Shown here: piece after piece, positions 1 to 9,613 of the stretch
How the letters are laid out: the number at the start of each line of letters is the position of its first letter
Position numbering within the stretch: position 1 is the stretch's first letter
Source of the DNA: Rhodopirellula sp. SM50
GTDB taxonomy: Bacteria > Planctomycetota > Planctomycetia > Pirellulales > Pirellulaceae
DNA: 64,000 nt
NCBI RefSeq assembly: GCF_002289565.1
Contig: NZ_NTFY01000008.1
Span: 1-64,000 of the forward strand
Reading direction: 5' to 3'
The notes under the pieces: model-generated
Database searches by the model: none
The model's input: the letters and a program-made list of their open reading frames with translations, nothing else
What the model was told of the DNA's origin: nothing
Translations under genes and position numbers: made by a program

Positions 1-303
1 CGGTCCGTCAGGCTTGCGTCACACCGAGACCGGACGGCTCGCGCCGTTCCGCTAACAGCTGCTGGCGCCATTGCACGCGGTCATGACCCCGAACGGGGTC
101 GATTAGAATCCGTGACGCGTTTCCCAGAGCTGGCGGCGCGCTGACCTCCGGCGACGCGCTGAGATCCCTTCGGGATGCTCGGTTCGCTGGCGCTCTCCGT
201 TGACAACAAACGGAGCACTCGTGGTTAGCCGTGAACGCGAAAGGGGACACGGCATTGAAATGCTGTGTCCCCTTTGATCGTTATCCGAGCCAGACCAGTT
301 GTC
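1..303. other. intergenic region at window start
   Basis: I see no convincing gene here. Short ORFs on both strands are low-complexity and overlap each other. Bases 30-55 resemble one arm of the 134-bp palindromic element found elsewhere in the window (GGCTCGCGCC followed by CCGCTAA), so this may be decayed repeat DNA. A strong hairpin at 240-275 is listed separately. Confidence 0.6.
240..275 (-). terminator. hairpin terminator of the 304-5406 gene
   Basis: The arms AAAGGGGACAC and GTGTCCCCTTT pair, and the pairing continues inward through GCAT/ATGC, giving a long, nearly perfect stem. It lies about 30 bases past the stop codon of the minus-strand gene ending at 304. The T-run after it is short, so it may be a stem-stabilised terminator or a dispersed repeat. 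The string GGTGTCCCCTTTT recurs at about 58120, also just after a gene. Confidence 0.55.
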
Positions 304-3300
304 CTACGCTAACTCGCTTTGGTCATCGGCCAGCAGGGCGAGCAGGTCGTCGTCTTCGTCGTCGGCATCGGCGAAGGTCAACGCGACCGATTGGCTCGTC
401 GCTTGGGTCTCGTCGGAATCAGCGACGCTCACCAATTTGGCTTGCAGACTGAGGTCGGCGAAGGCTTCGTCACGCGACGCCGGGTCGGTGGCGGCAACGC
501 TGGAGGCGAGTTGGTCGCTGACCACGGCTTCGCCTTCACCCGTATGGGCGGCGAGCAACGCCAGATGGTTGATCACCCTCAAGGCATCCAGGGCGGTCGT
601 CTTCATGTCACCATTGACGTCGGTGTACATCCCCAGTCGCTGGGCTTCCCCTTCGCCTTCGCGGGCCAGGGCGTTGATGACCGTCAGGGCATCCGAGGGA
701 GTCACAAAGCCGTCATTATTGACGTCTTCGGGCATCGCCTGGTTCTGCAACGCACTGGCGGCACGAACGGTCACATTCAACGCGTGGTAGCGGATTTGCG
801 AGACATCGACCGGCTCATCGCGGTCACGCAGCAAGGTATCTTGGAACGGCGACGAATCGGCCGGGCTGCCAATCACTTGTGTGACGGTGTCCTGGAACAC
901 GGTTCCGGCGGTGAAGAAGACCGTTGCCATCAAGTTCGGCTCGGCCACGCCTCCGCCTTCGGCCACGTTTTGCAGCAGCAAGGAGCCGAATTCATCGATA
1001 ATTCCGCGACGAGCCGCGGTGCCGACGCCGGTGCTGGCGTTGAAATCACCGTCAAACGCGACTCGGAAATCGTAACGGCCACCGCCCGCGGCCGGCGCCG
1101 GATTGATGACTCCGGTGTCGTACAGCATGTCCAGGTAGGCGGCAAAGACGAACGTGTTGCCTTCGAATTGGGTTCTCAGGTCCTCCACGAAGACCTGCAC
1201 GCCGAAGGTCTGTCCCGACGCGACCGAGCTGATCGAATTGCCGAACTCATCGACCAAGCCGAAGGAGATATCGACGATATCATCGTTGGCCGCATCACCG
1301 ATCGCCATTGTGACTTCAGCGATACTTCGCACGCCATCGCTGGAGACAATCACGTAGGTGAAACTGTCAAACCCGTTGGCGTTGACATCGGCGAAGTAGT
1401 CGATCGTATCATCACTGAAATCGGTCGGCGTGCCGTTTCGGTTGACGACCGCGGTTCCCAGTGACGGGGCGGTCACGATCCCGAATTCCTGAATCGTGCC
1501 CGTGGGACCGAACAGGTCATTGTCAAGGACATCGAGTGTATTGGGCAGCACGCTCTGGACGATACGATTGCCGACCGAATCGAAACCATCGACGAAGGCA
1601 TCGTCGATCGCACTGGCAAAGTTGTCACTGGCCGGGAAGATCGTCAGTTCGGTACGGCCGAGACGTTGTTGAGCCGGCGTCAACGCCACGTCTTCGCCGA
1701 CCAGAATCGTTTCGGCCACGGGGCTGTCAGCGGGATCGGCGGCGAACAGCGCGACACCCGGTGAAATTCCGGTCATGGTCAGCGTGAACAATTCGGCCGG
1801 ATCGGTGTGCTGAATCAGATTGCCGTCGCCGGGAATCGGCTGGACCGCACCGACATCGTTGATCAAACCGGGCACGACCGCGTCTCCCAGTTTAAATCCA
1901 CCGCCTTGGAAATTTTCACCGAAGGTGATGTCGAATCCGAAGGTATCGGTGCTGATGGTGTCGTTGGTCGAAACCAGTTCGTCGGTGTAGAGCAGATCCA
2001 AGAACGCCGAGGCGACGCCTTCGGGGCTAAAGTTCGGATTGTTCAGTTCTTCGACGAACACGCGGACGTAAAACGGTTGGCCGACTTGGACGCTGGAGAT
2101 CGGTTTGTTGTTGACGACGTCAAAGATTCCGATCGTGAAATCGACCAGGTCGTCGTTGAGCGCGCCCGGTTGCGAATTGACGGTGACCTGAGCCGTGCTG
2201 ATCGACCCGTTGGCATCTTCAATGCTATAGGTGAACTGTTCGGTTCCGGCGAATCCGGGTTGCGGTGTGTACCGAATCGTCTGGCCACCGCCTTCCAACG
2301 TGACTTGGCCACCTTGGTCACCCGCCGTCACGCTGGTGATCGAGATGCCGCCGAAGATACTCGGCACGTCGTTGTCCAAAACATTCAATGCCCGGTTGGC
2401 CGAACCTTGGGGGATGTCGAAGGTATCATCGACCGCGATCGGCACATTGGATCGGAAGTTGACGTTGACGACCACCGTGGCGGTGTACTGCGTGCCGGTC
2501 TGGTCGACCACCACGTATTGGAACACGTCACGTCCGGTGAAACCGTTGGGCGGCGTGTACGAGATCGCACGACCGTTTTCGATGATCGAAACGACTCCGC
2601 GTGTCCCCACGGTACCGGTGGTGTTGGTCGAGATGATTCTCAGTTGAGTGACGCTGGTTTCGAAATCGTTGGCCAGCACATCCAGTCGGTTCGAAAGCGA
2701 GTTTCGTGAGACGGTGAAGTTGTCGTCGTTGGCGACAGCCGCCTGCTGCAGGATGTCGAACTGGTAATCCTCCACTTCACCCGAATCCGCTTCCCCGCCG
2801 ACACCCAATCCGGCGGTCGGACTGTAGCGGAACCGAGCAAACGTCGATCCGACGACCGCGTCGGTGGGCACGTTCACGGTCAATGTTGACGTACCGCCGG
2901 CGAGTTGAAGGTCCTTGAACACCTGTTCCGAGGCGTCGAAGACACCGTTGGCGTTGAAGTCGATCCAGCCTTGCAGGAAGGCCGCGGTGCCGGTGGTATT
3001 GCGCGTCGTGACGGACAGGCTCGCCGCGCCACCCGGTCCCAACGGCGACAGCAGCAGCACACCGTCTTCATCGTCGACGTTGTTCAGATCGTCGCCGAGT
3101 GCGGTCGCGGTCGGGATGCCATCGGTCTCGCGATCGACCAATGCACCGAGCCCCAAGGCCGTGCTGATGCCGTGGCTGGGGCCATTGGCGGCGACAGTCG
3201 TTTGATACGTATCCGGGGCATCACCGTAGTCGCGTGACGGCAGGTTCCCGAAGTTGTAGTTGTCCGTCAATCCAATCCCATTGAAATTGACGACATGCTC

Positions 3301-5406
3301 GCCGCTAGACGGGAAGGTTTGCACGAAACCTGGTCCAACAACTTCCCGAATCGTATAAGTGCCTGGGCCGGGGAAATTGATGCTATAGCGACCATTGACA
3401 TCGGTGATGGCGGACGGTTCACCGATGTCCGGGCTGTCGTCACCGTCCAAGTCCAGGTAGATGTAGACCCCTTCGATCCCTGACTCGGTCGAGTCAAAGA
3501 CCCCGTTGCCGTTGGTGTCGGCGAACTTGGTCCCGGTGATATCGGAAATCACCTTGGTGAATCCGAAATCGATGCCGCTGTCACCGCCGGACGCGAACCG
3601 GGTGGTCGGCAAGCTGGGGGCAAATTGCGGCGGCGTCAGCGCCAGCACATTGTAGGTCGTGCCCGATGCAACATTTAAGGAATACAAGCCGTTGGCATCT
3701 GACACTGCCACCGGCTCAGTCGGATCGATAAAGCCGTTCTGAATGATGTCGGCAAAGACCGTGACACCGGGCAGTCCGGGGTCGCCGGTTCCGCGTCCGT
3801 CGCGATTGAGGTCGTTGAAGACGCGTCCGGTGATACCGGTCCCCACGGTGCCGGTTGACAGGCTGTAGGCCAACGCGTTGGCCGTGTCTTGGAACCCAAA
3901 CAAGCCTTCGTTGAGATCAAAACGATCGATCGAGAAATTCGGGATGGTGTCGTCGATCGTTCCAAAAATCCCGTCAAAACCGACGCCCATTCCAAACTCA
4001 TCGCGGCGGGGCCCGACCCCGTCGATGATCGAGCCGACCGCGTTGGTTCCATCGGTGTGACGCAGACCGAACGTGTGCCCGGCTTCGTGCGAAACCGTCC
4101 ACGCCATCGAGCGGGCCACGGCATCCAAAACGCTCTTGTTGTTCGCGATCGGGAACTGGGTCGCAGAGGCAAGGAAGAAGTCGATCGGCAGGATCGAGTT
4201 CTCGGCCATGTCAAAGTTGCCGATGTCCAGCGACTGGGCGATGCCCAAAATGCCGTCGATCCCCGCATCCGCGATCGTGCCGCCGATGAACAGACGCGTC
4301 ACCAATGGATCGTCCAGCGACGGCTCGGGGTACAGCCCCAACGCGGCGTCGCGGCTGTTGAGAATCCGGATCCCGAAATCACCCGGATTGCCGGTGCTGT
4401 TGTAGTCGCCGTTTTGTCCGTCGGTGATGACAGAATAGAAGTCGCTGTGGACCAGATCGACCGTCTTGTCGATCAACTCGTTGTACGCCGCCTCAGAAGT
4501 GTCTTGCAGCCCCAGCGCGGCCAGGTTCTCGCGGAGTGAAGAAAATCGAATGATCCCGAACGGATTCGTGCTGCCCGGGAACAGTGTGCTCGGATAGAAG
4601 CCGCCTTCGAAATCCAGGTAGATGGTTTGCTGGGCACCGATCGGCAAGCTCTCCGAGATCGGTCGATAGGCACGCAGCCCCACGGTGTAGTTGACCGAAG
4701 TGGTCGATGGCGCAACGATCAGGTAATAGGTCCCATCATGAGGCACGACCTGAGCCCCCACCGCGTTGCCGGTCGTCATCAGCGGAGACGGATCGGGGTG
4801 GATCAACCCTTGATTGGAATCGGTCCCGAACCAAAACGCACCATTGGTCGCCCGCGGGTTGTACGTCGTGCCGAACTGCGAGGGGCCGTACAGGACCGTC
4901 AGGTTCGCCCCCGCACCGATCACCGCGATGTCCAGAATGTCACCCGCTCGCAGGTTGAACGCGTACGTGTCGACGTCGGCATTGACGTTCCCCTGACCGC
5001 TGATCGTCACCGGCAGGCTGCCGTTGATGTCGATCGTGTCCTCCTCACCGGGCCCGGTCCCCAACGGAACAAACTGGGCATTGAATCGCGAATCGTTCAC
5101 GCCCTGCTGGTTGGCCGTTTCCGCCTCGTTGACCACAAACGCCGGCACGGTTCCGATGTTCCGCGGATTCGACGGTGCAAACAAATCCGTGTCGATCGGA
5201 GCGTTGCTGCTGCCCGCACTGCTGACGGCGGCGAGCAGTTTCCGGCTCTCTAACCCCTCCATCAACAATCGCCGACGCTGTCGGCGCTGCCCCCCACGGC
5301 TTCGTCGCGTCTTTCTTTGTTTCCGCGAAGAATCGACGTTCATGTCGCTCATCTCGTTGTTAGAAGCGTTGGGACTAAGAATTTCCGATTCAGTTCGTTG
5401 GATCAT
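304..5406 (-). CDS. giant secreted matrixin-like metalloprotease / adhesin with SdrD, GEVED and dockerin domains
   Basis: A 1700-residue protein. After a basic N-terminus comes the planctomycete export-associated motif MEGLESRKLLAA (about 49-60). Then come a pre-peptidase-like beta domain (about 140-250), a zinc protease domain with HEAGHTFGLRH at 440-450 (HExxHxxGxxH, metzincin type), two SdrD B-like domains (about 525-620 and 623-720), and a GEVED domain (about 725-885, literally containing GEVEDY). Two cadherin/Ig-like domains follow (about 890-1080), then beta-rich modules, a dockerin-like pair of calcium loops (about 1551-1612) and an acidic tail. It is probably secreted or cell-surface bound and cleaves proteins or anchors other modules. 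The substrate is unknown. The start at 5406 is the first in-frame ATG, but internal Met19 or Met22 are possible. Protease assignment rests on the zinc motif; no Met-turn was verified. Confidence 0.85.
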   Translation of the reverse strand: MIQRTESEILSPNASNNEMSDMNVDSSRKQRKTRRSRGGQRRQRRRLLMEGLESRKLLAAVSSAGSSNAPIDTDLFAPSNPRNIGTVPAFVVNEAETANQQGVNDSRFNAQFVPLGTGPGEEDTIDINGSLPVTISGQGNVNADVDTYAFNLRAGDILDIAVIGAGANLTVLYGPSQFGTTYNPRATNGAFWFGTDSNQGLIHPDPSPLMTTGNAVGAQVVPHDGTYYLIVAPSTTSVNYTVGLRAYRPISESLPIGAQQTIYLDFEGGFYPSTLFPGSTNPFGIIRFSSLRENLAALGLQDTSEAAYNELIDKTVDLVHSDFYSVITDGQNGDYNSTGNPGDFGIRILNSRDAALGLYPEPSLDDPLVTRLFIGGTIADAGIDGILGIAQSLDIGNFDMAENSILPIDFFLASATQFPIANNKSVLDAVARSMAWTVSHEAGHTFGLRHTDGTNAVGSIIDGVGPRRDEFGMGVGFDGIFGTIDDTIPNFSIDRFDLNEGLFGFQDTANALAYSLSTGTVGTGITGRVFNDLNRDGRGTGDPGLPGVTVFADIIQNGFIDPTEPVAVSDANGLYSLNVASGTTYNVLALTPPQFAPSLPTTRFASGGDSGIDFGFTKVISDITGTKFADTNGNGVFDSTESGIEGVYIYLDLDGDDSPDIGEPSAITDVNGRYSINFPGPGTYTIREVVGPGFVQTFPSSGEHVVNFNGIGLTDNYNFGNLPSRDYGDAPDTYQTTVAANGPSHGISTALGLGALVDRETDGIPTATALGDDLNNVDDEDGVLLLSPLGPGGAASLSVTTRNTTGTAAFLQGWIDFNANGVFDASEQVFKDLQLAGGTSTLTVNVPTDAVVGSTFARFRYSPTAGLGVGGEADSGEVEDYQFDILQQAAVANDDNFTVSRNSLSNRLDVLANDFETSVTQLRIISTNTTGTVGTRGVVSIIENGRAISYTPPNGFTGRDVFQYVVVDQTGTQYTATVVVNVNFRSNVPIAVDDTFDIPQGSANRALNVLDNDVPSIFGGISITSVTAGDQGGQVTLEGGGQTIRYTPQPGFAGTEQFTYSIEDANGSISTAQVTVNSQPGALNDDLVDFTIGIFDVVNNKPISSVQVGQPFYVRVFVEELNNPNFSPEGVASAFLDLLYTDELVSTNDTISTDTFGFDITFGENFQGGGFKLGDAVVPGLINDVGAVQPIPGDGNLIQHTDPAELFTLTMTGISPGVALFAADPADSPVAETILVGEDVALTPAQQRLGRTELTIFPASDNFASAIDDAFVDGFDSVGNRIVQSVLPNTLDVLDNDLFGPTGTIQEFGIVTAPSLGTAVVNRNGTPTDFSDDTIDYFADVNANGFDSFTYVIVSSDGVRSIAEVTMAIGDAANDDIVDISFGLVDEFGNSISSVASGQTFGVQVFVEDLRTQFEGNTFVFAAYLDMLYDTGVINPAPAAGGGRYDFRVAFDGDFNASTGVGTAARRGIIDEFGSLLLQNVAEGGGVAEPNLMATVFFTAGTVFQDTVTQVIGSPADSSPFQDTLLRDRDEPVDVSQIRYHALNVTVRAASALQNQAMPEDVNNDGFVTPSDALTVINALAREGEGEAQRLGMYTDVNGDMKTTALDALRVINHLALLAAHTGEGEAVVSDQLASSVAATDPASRDEAFADLSLQAKLVSVADSDETQATSQSVALTFADADDEDDDLLALLADDQSELA

Positions 5407-5978
5407 CGAGGGTCTCTACCAAACGTGCCGGCCTCTAGGGCCTTGACGAAAAGCGGCGGTGTCGCGGGTCGGTCGTACAAGTTGCGGGTTCTGCAGAGTG
5501 TAATTCTGAGACACCCGGCTATCCATTTAATTCCATTTTCTCATCGATCGCGGCCGTAAATATTCGCATGGATTGCCGCAGCGCGGGGATTCGCTCGTTC
5601 GTATGCATCGGACGAACTTTGCCCCAAGCGTTGCTAATTACCAAGGGCTCGCCCAACCAGGAAGATGGGAAAAATGCGAAGTATGAGGCGATTGGATAAG
5701 GAATGGCTGCGATTCTAGTTGGGCCGATAACCGTGTCAACGAATCGTGGCTCTCTGACGCCGCTTGTTTGGGAAGAGTTCCGACCAAAACCGGTATTATC
5801 GGTCAAAATCGGTCCCGAAATCGACCTTCGGCGGATTCGAAGCCTGTCAAAATCGAGCGTTTCCGCACAGAAATCGGCCCGTCAGGCGGGCGTTATTGGA
5901 GCAATCGCAGGTTGCCCGGCGGAAAAAACGCGTGTGGCAGCACCAACGCGTTGTCGATTGAAACCGATCAGACATGAG

Positions 5979-6059
5979 ATCAGCCGTTTCGCGCAAGCGT
6001 ACGGGCAGTAGCATGAAGACGACGCACCAGGGCCCGTAGGCTCGCGCCAAACGGCTGAT
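5979..6059. repeat. inverted repeat, family R2 core
   Basis: Arms 5979-6006 and 6032-6059 are near-complementary and contain ATCAGCCG/CGGCTGAT and CGTACGGGC/GCCCGTAGG. The right arm matches the inner part of the larger R2 palindrome at 11916-12136 (GTAGGCTCGCGCCAAACGG), so the two belong to one repeat family. Confidence 0.6.
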
Positions 6060-6091
6060 GCAATCAACAGGCCGTGACGCGTCCCCGCTGG

Positions 6092-6225
6092 GCAAAGCTG
6101 TGAAGCATTTTTCCCATGTGTTTCTTGAGGTTTTAGCGGCAGGGCGCGAGCCCTCCGGTTCTTCATCTCTGCCACAACACCGGAGGGCTCGCGCCCTGCC
6201 GCTAAAAAACGCTTCACAGCGTTGC
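6092..6225 (+). repeat. 134-bp palindromic element, copy 1
   Basis: It starts GCAAAGCTGTGAAGCATT and ends with the complement (AATGC.. to ..GCGTTGC). Inside is a second long inverted repeat around GGGCGCGAGCCCTCCGG. Length is 134 bases, the same as copies 2, 3 and 4. The flanking 7-mers (6085-6091 and 6226-6232) match at only 4 of 7 positions, so a target duplication is not clear for this copy. It ends 55 bases before the start of the FHA-like gene, in its leader or promoter region. Confidence 0.85.
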
Positions 6226-6280
6226 CTCCCGGGCCGCTCGCACCTCACGTCCGACACTCCCTAACAGGGATTCCAGTATC

Positions 6281-7909
6281 GTGCTCCACCTTCAACTCAA
6301 ACGAATCCAGACCGCGATCACCGCCGGGCGATTGGATGAAGCGTTTGAATTACTAATGGACACACCGCAGCGGGAGCACCGCGAGGGACAACGTGCAACG
6401 GACGTGCTGATTCAAAAACTTGTGGCTCGGGCACACCAACATCTCGATCAACAACGATCCGGCGATGCCCGCAGTGATGCGGACAAAGCACAGCGTCTGG
6501 CGGGGCGCACGGACGAAGTCGCGAATTTGGTCCAACGTGTCGCTCAAATGGAATCGGAACAACGTTCGCGGGACGCCGCTGAGCAGGCGTCTGCCCAAGC
6601 CGCTAAAATCCAGGCTCAGTTGGGGCACTTCACCTTGGGACAGAATCTCTTGCCGACCGGTCCATCCCATTCCAGGCTCGCCGCCGAAATCGAACGCAAA
6701 CGCGCGTTGGCCGCCGCTGCCGCCGATCGAATCGAGCAGGCGATCGCGTCGGGGGATTGGAGCGCCGGGATCGCGATCGTCAAATCGCTGGATCCGGAGC
6801 TTCAACACCATCGACTGGTGGTGATGAAAATCAATGCAATGCTTGAACCGATCCGCGCCCAAATCATCGCCGACTTGGAGAGCGGTCGATTGGATCGCGG
6901 CAACGATTGGTTAGTGATGGCGGTCGCCGTGGCGCCGACCGATGCCCGCCTGACGGAGCTTCGAAGCTGTTTCAGTCGATGCGCCCGAGCTTGCGAGTTC
7001 GTCGATCAAGCAAACTATGTGGAAGCCGAACGCGAACTCGCCCTGGTCGACCAGATCGTCCCGGGCACGCGTTGGATCGCAGAGACCCGCACGACGCTCG
7101 CCGAGCTCGCCCGCCAATCCGCGGGCGTGCGTTCGGGGCCACTGGGCCTACTCGACGGCGCCCCCCCAGCCACCCCGTCAACCGAAAAGGTGTCCGACAC
7201 CTTTTTGGGCAACGCTGTGAAGCATTTTTTAGCGGTAGGGCGCGAGCCCTCTGGTGTTGTGGCAGAGATGAAGAACCGGAGGGCTCGCGCCCTGCCGCTA
7301 AAACCGCAAGAAACACCAGGGAAAAATGCTTCACAGCGTTGCTTTTTGGGGGTGTGGGTATTGCGGGTGGATGGATTGGGGGCGGTGTTGTTGCTCGATG
7401 CTGATCGGATTTCGGTCGGTTCCTCGTCCCGATCACAACGCTACGATCTGCCGCTTCAAACCGAAGGCCCTTCGGCAGCCTTGTTCATCCGCCGGGCGGG
7501 CGATGACTATTTTGCCGAGTCGGAAGCTGAATTTGGCGTCAATGACCAGCCGACGAAACGGCGACTGTTGGCAAACGGCGACTCGATCGGCTTCGGGCGA
7601 CGCGGTCGATTGAAGTTCCGCAAGCCGGTGCCGGCGAGCGGTTCGGCGGTGCTGCAGCTGTCCGGTGCGGGGCTGGCCAAGCGCGAGATTCGCTGTGCGG
7701 CCCTGATGGCAGATTCATTGCTGTTTTCCCCGCGGGGGGGACACTTTTCGATTTCCGGTTGCGAACGCCCGATCGTCGTTTTTCGAGCTGCGGACGGTTA
7801 CGCGATCAAGTACGCCGGATCCGGTGGCGACGCCCGTCAATTGGAGGCCGATCGCTCGGTCTTGCTCGGCGAGACGCGGTTTACACTCAATCAAATCAAA
7901 TTGTCTTAG
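6281..7909 (+). CDS. FHA-like regulatory protein carrying an in-frame palindromic-element insertion
   Basis: A 542-residue protein beginning with GTG at 6281 after AGGGA. Residues 1 to about 290 are helical and charged, with a TPR- or coiled-coil-like look. The C-terminal part (about 355-542) resembles a forkhead-associated domain: a run of beta strands with ISVGSSSRSQ, IGFGRRGRLKF and a final TRFTLNQIKL. FHA domains bind phosphothreonine, which fits the Ser/Thr kinase gene starting 10 bases downstream. The two halves are joined by a linker made of the 134-bp repeat (copy 2) plus a duplicated 7-mer, giving 47 extra residues between two FLG tripeptides. The gene heads an operon with the kinase, a membrane protein and a sigma factor. 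The FHA call is by pattern only, and whether the insert harms folding is unknown. Confidence 0.75.
   Translation: MLHLQLKRIQTAITAGRLDEAFELLMDTPQREHREGQRATDVLIQKLVARAHQHLDQQRSGDARSDADKAQRLAGRTDEVANLVQRVAQMESEQRSRDAAEQASAQAAKIQAQLGHFTLGQNLLPTGPSHSRLAAEIERKRALAAAAADRIEQAIASGDWSAGIAIVKSLDPELQHHRLVVMKINAMLEPIRAQIIADLESGRLDRGNDWLVMAVAVAPTDARLTELRSCFSRCARACEFVDQANYVEAERELALVDQIVPGTRWIAETRTTLAELARQSAGVRSGPLGLLDGAPPATPSTEKVSDTFLGNAVKHFLAVGREPSGVVAEMKNRRARALPLKPQETPGKNASQRCFLGVWVLRVDGLGAVLLLDADRISVGSSSRSQRYDLPLQTEGPSAALFIRRAGDDYFAESEAEFGVNDQPTKRRLLANGDSIGFGRRGRLKFRKPVPASGSAVLQLSGAGLAKREIRCAALMADSLLFSPRGGHFSISGCERPIVVFRAADGYAIKYAGSGGDARQLEADRSVLLGETRFTLNQIKLS
7185..7205. repeat. short palindrome AAAAGGTGTC/GACACCTTTT
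   Basis: Perfect 10-base arms around one base, inside the FHA-like gene and directly beside the left flank of palindromic element copy 2. It encodes KVSDTF. It looks like an intergenic-type palindrome captured in the coding sequence, so the linker may have gained two elements in succession. Confidence 0.6.
7209..7342 (-). repeat. 134-bp palindromic element, copy 2, in frame inside a gene
   Basis: Inverted relative to copies 1 and 3. It is bounded by the direct repeat TTTTTGG at 7202-7208 and 7343-7349. Both flanks sit in the same codon phase and encode FLG. Element (134) plus duplication (7) is 141 bases, or 47 codons, so the reading frame is kept. The element encodes a stretch starting NAVKHF and ending KNASQRC. 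Confidence 0.9.
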
Positions 7910-7918
7910 GATCGCCGC

Positions 7919-9613
7919 ATGGCAGCTTTTCACTATCAACCGGGCGATCGACCGCTGGAGGGTTACACGATCGGGCACGCCCTCGGCCGTGGCGGATTCG
8001 GCGAAGTCTACTTTGCCACCAGCGATGCCGGCCGCGAAGTCGCATTGAAAGCGGTGCAGAATTACGAAGACATCGAACTGCGTGGCATCGGCCACTGCAT
8101 GAATTTAAAGTCGCCGAATCTGGTGATGATTTTCGATGTCAAAGAGGGACTCGACGGAACACCCTGGGTGATCATGGAATTTGTCTCGGGTGCGTCGTTG
8201 CGTGACATCTTAGACGCGTCGCCGGAGGGGATTACGCCGGAGCAAGCGTTGTTCTTTGTACGCGAGTTGGCCCGAGGAATCGACTACCTGCACGATGCCG
8301 GGATCGTGCACCGGGATTTAAAGCCGCACAACATTTTCTTTGAGGACGGCATCGTCAAAATCGGCGATTACAGTTTGAGCAAGGTGATCACGGTCAGTCA
8401 CGCCAGCGGGCATACGATGACCGTGGGAAGCGTGCACTACATGGCGCCGGAGATCAGCATGGGACGGTACGACAAAACCGTCGACCTGTACGCGCTGGGC
8501 GTCATGCTGTTCGAAATGCTGACTGGCAAACCTCCGTTCGTCGGAGAAAGTGTCGGCGAGATTTTGATGAAACATCTTACGGGCGAAGTCGACGTCAGCG
8601 AAATACCGGAACCGTTTGCCGGCGTCGTTCGAAAAGCCATGGACCGCGATCCGGCAAAACGATTTCAGTCGGCCCGGGAGATGGCCACCGCACTCGGCTG
8701 CGAGACGACGAACGTGACGGATGATTCCATTCCCGCCAGTCTGTCGCTGGTGGGACGAAAACCGTCGTCTTCATCACGCCCGACGCCGCGGCAAATTGAA
8801 TCGATCGGTGTCGACGATTTGGCGGACACCGTCGGTGCGAGAAACGCGATCAGCGATACCGCCGAATCGGACACGCCGTTCGATAAATCCAACAACCCCG
8901 ACGTGCTCGCGGCGCGGCTGCGTCGGATGGCCGACATCGGTTACTTGGCCCGCGTGGGACTCTCAATCGGTGCAACGGTTCTTCTGATGACGGTGGCATT
9001 CGCAGCCACGGATTACGTTTCTGGGGCTCTCGATGCGTCGACCGCCGTCCTGATGACGATCGGGATTTGGCTGATTTCGATGTTATTGGCCATCGCGCTC
9101 GTTCTTGTCGAACCTCAAACTCCCCGCGTTGTCACCGCATTGGTCTCACGAATCTTGTTGCTCGGGATCTGGTTGCTGGTCTACTTTTTCATCGCCAACT
9201 TCCTGAACAATCTGTCCTCGTACGAGGTTTTCGTCGGATGTTGGCTGGGGACACTCGTGGCGACCATGCTGATGGATTGGCGTTCATTCCGGGACCCGCA
9301 CCGCGCCCAACGCGTGATCATCACACGTACCTTGGTTGCTGGTGCAATCGGCGGTCTGGTCTCCGGAGCGAGTGGTTGGGCATTGGGGATGTATGTCGTC
9401 ATTCTGGACTTCGCCATCCTCTCGATGGCCGCCACGATGGCGGCGGCGATCACCGTTCAGTTGACGTCGATTTGGGTGGAAGTGGACCAGTTTTCACTGG
9501 ACCGCCATGAGACGACCGGGACATCTGCGTCGGTCGATGACACTCCGTCCGAGGCCCATTTTGTAGCTCCCGCCAATTCCTCCACACCACCCACTGCCGA
9601 GCGAGTCTCATGA
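7919..9613 (+). CDS. membrane-bound Hanks-type Ser/Thr protein kinase (PknB-like)
   Basis: A 564-residue kinase. The catalytic domain spans about 15-265: glycine loop GRGGFGEVY (23-31), VALK lysine at 44, HRDLKPHN with catalytic Asp133, and MAPE at 175-178. The magnesium motif is DYS (150-152) instead of DFG; the Asp is kept, so activity is expected. After a linker rich in Ser/Thr, residues about 340-530 hold five or six hydrophobic segments, so the kinase is probably tethered with its catalytic domain in the cytoplasm. It follows the FHA-like gene by 10 bases and overlaps the next gene by ATGA, which suggests co-translation. Likely role: a phosphorylation signal read by the FHA-like partner and perhaps passed to the downstream sigma factor (inference). 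Confidence 0.92.
   Translation: MAAFHYQPGDRPLEGYTIGHALGRGGFGEVYFATSDAGREVALKAVQNYEDIELRGIGHCMNLKSPNLVMIFDVKEGLDGTPWVIMEFVSGASLRDILDASPEGITPEQALFFVRELARGIDYLHDAGIVHRDLKPHNIFFEDGIVKIGDYSLSKVITVSHASGHTMTVGSVHYMAPEISMGRYDKTVDLYALGVMLFEMLTGKPPFVGESVGEILMKHLTGEVDVSEIPEPFAGVVRKAMDRDPAKRFQSAREMATALGCETTNVTDDSIPASLSLVGRKPSSSSRPTPRQIESIGVDDLADTVGARNAISDTAESDTPFDKSNNPDVLAARLRRMADIGYLARVGLSIGATVLLMTVAFAATDYVSGALDASTAVLMTIGIWLISMLLAIALVLVEPQTPRVVTALVSRILLLGIWLLVYFFIANFLNNLSSYEVFVGCWLGTLVATMLMDWRSFRDPHRAQRVIITRTLVAGAIGGLVSGASGWALGMYVVILDFAILSMAATMAAAITVQLTSIWVEVDQFSLDRHETTGTSASVDDTPSEAHFVAPANSSTPPTAERVS

Larger units (their letters stand above)
5407..6280. other. intergenic region with two palindromic repeats
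   Basis: This 874-base gap separates the divergent protease and FHA-like genes. ORFs of 60-136 codons occur but overlap on both strands and show no recognisable motif. The right half holds an inverted repeat (5979-6059) and a copy of the 134-bp palindromic element (6092-6225). Promoters for both flanking genes should lie here; I could not place them. Confidence 0.6.

Noticed and set aside
6058-6264. ORFs made of the palindromic element (NAVKHF..NASQRC) as separate genes
   Set aside because: They come from the repeat itself, which is open in several frames in both directions. Only copy 2 lies in a real gene.
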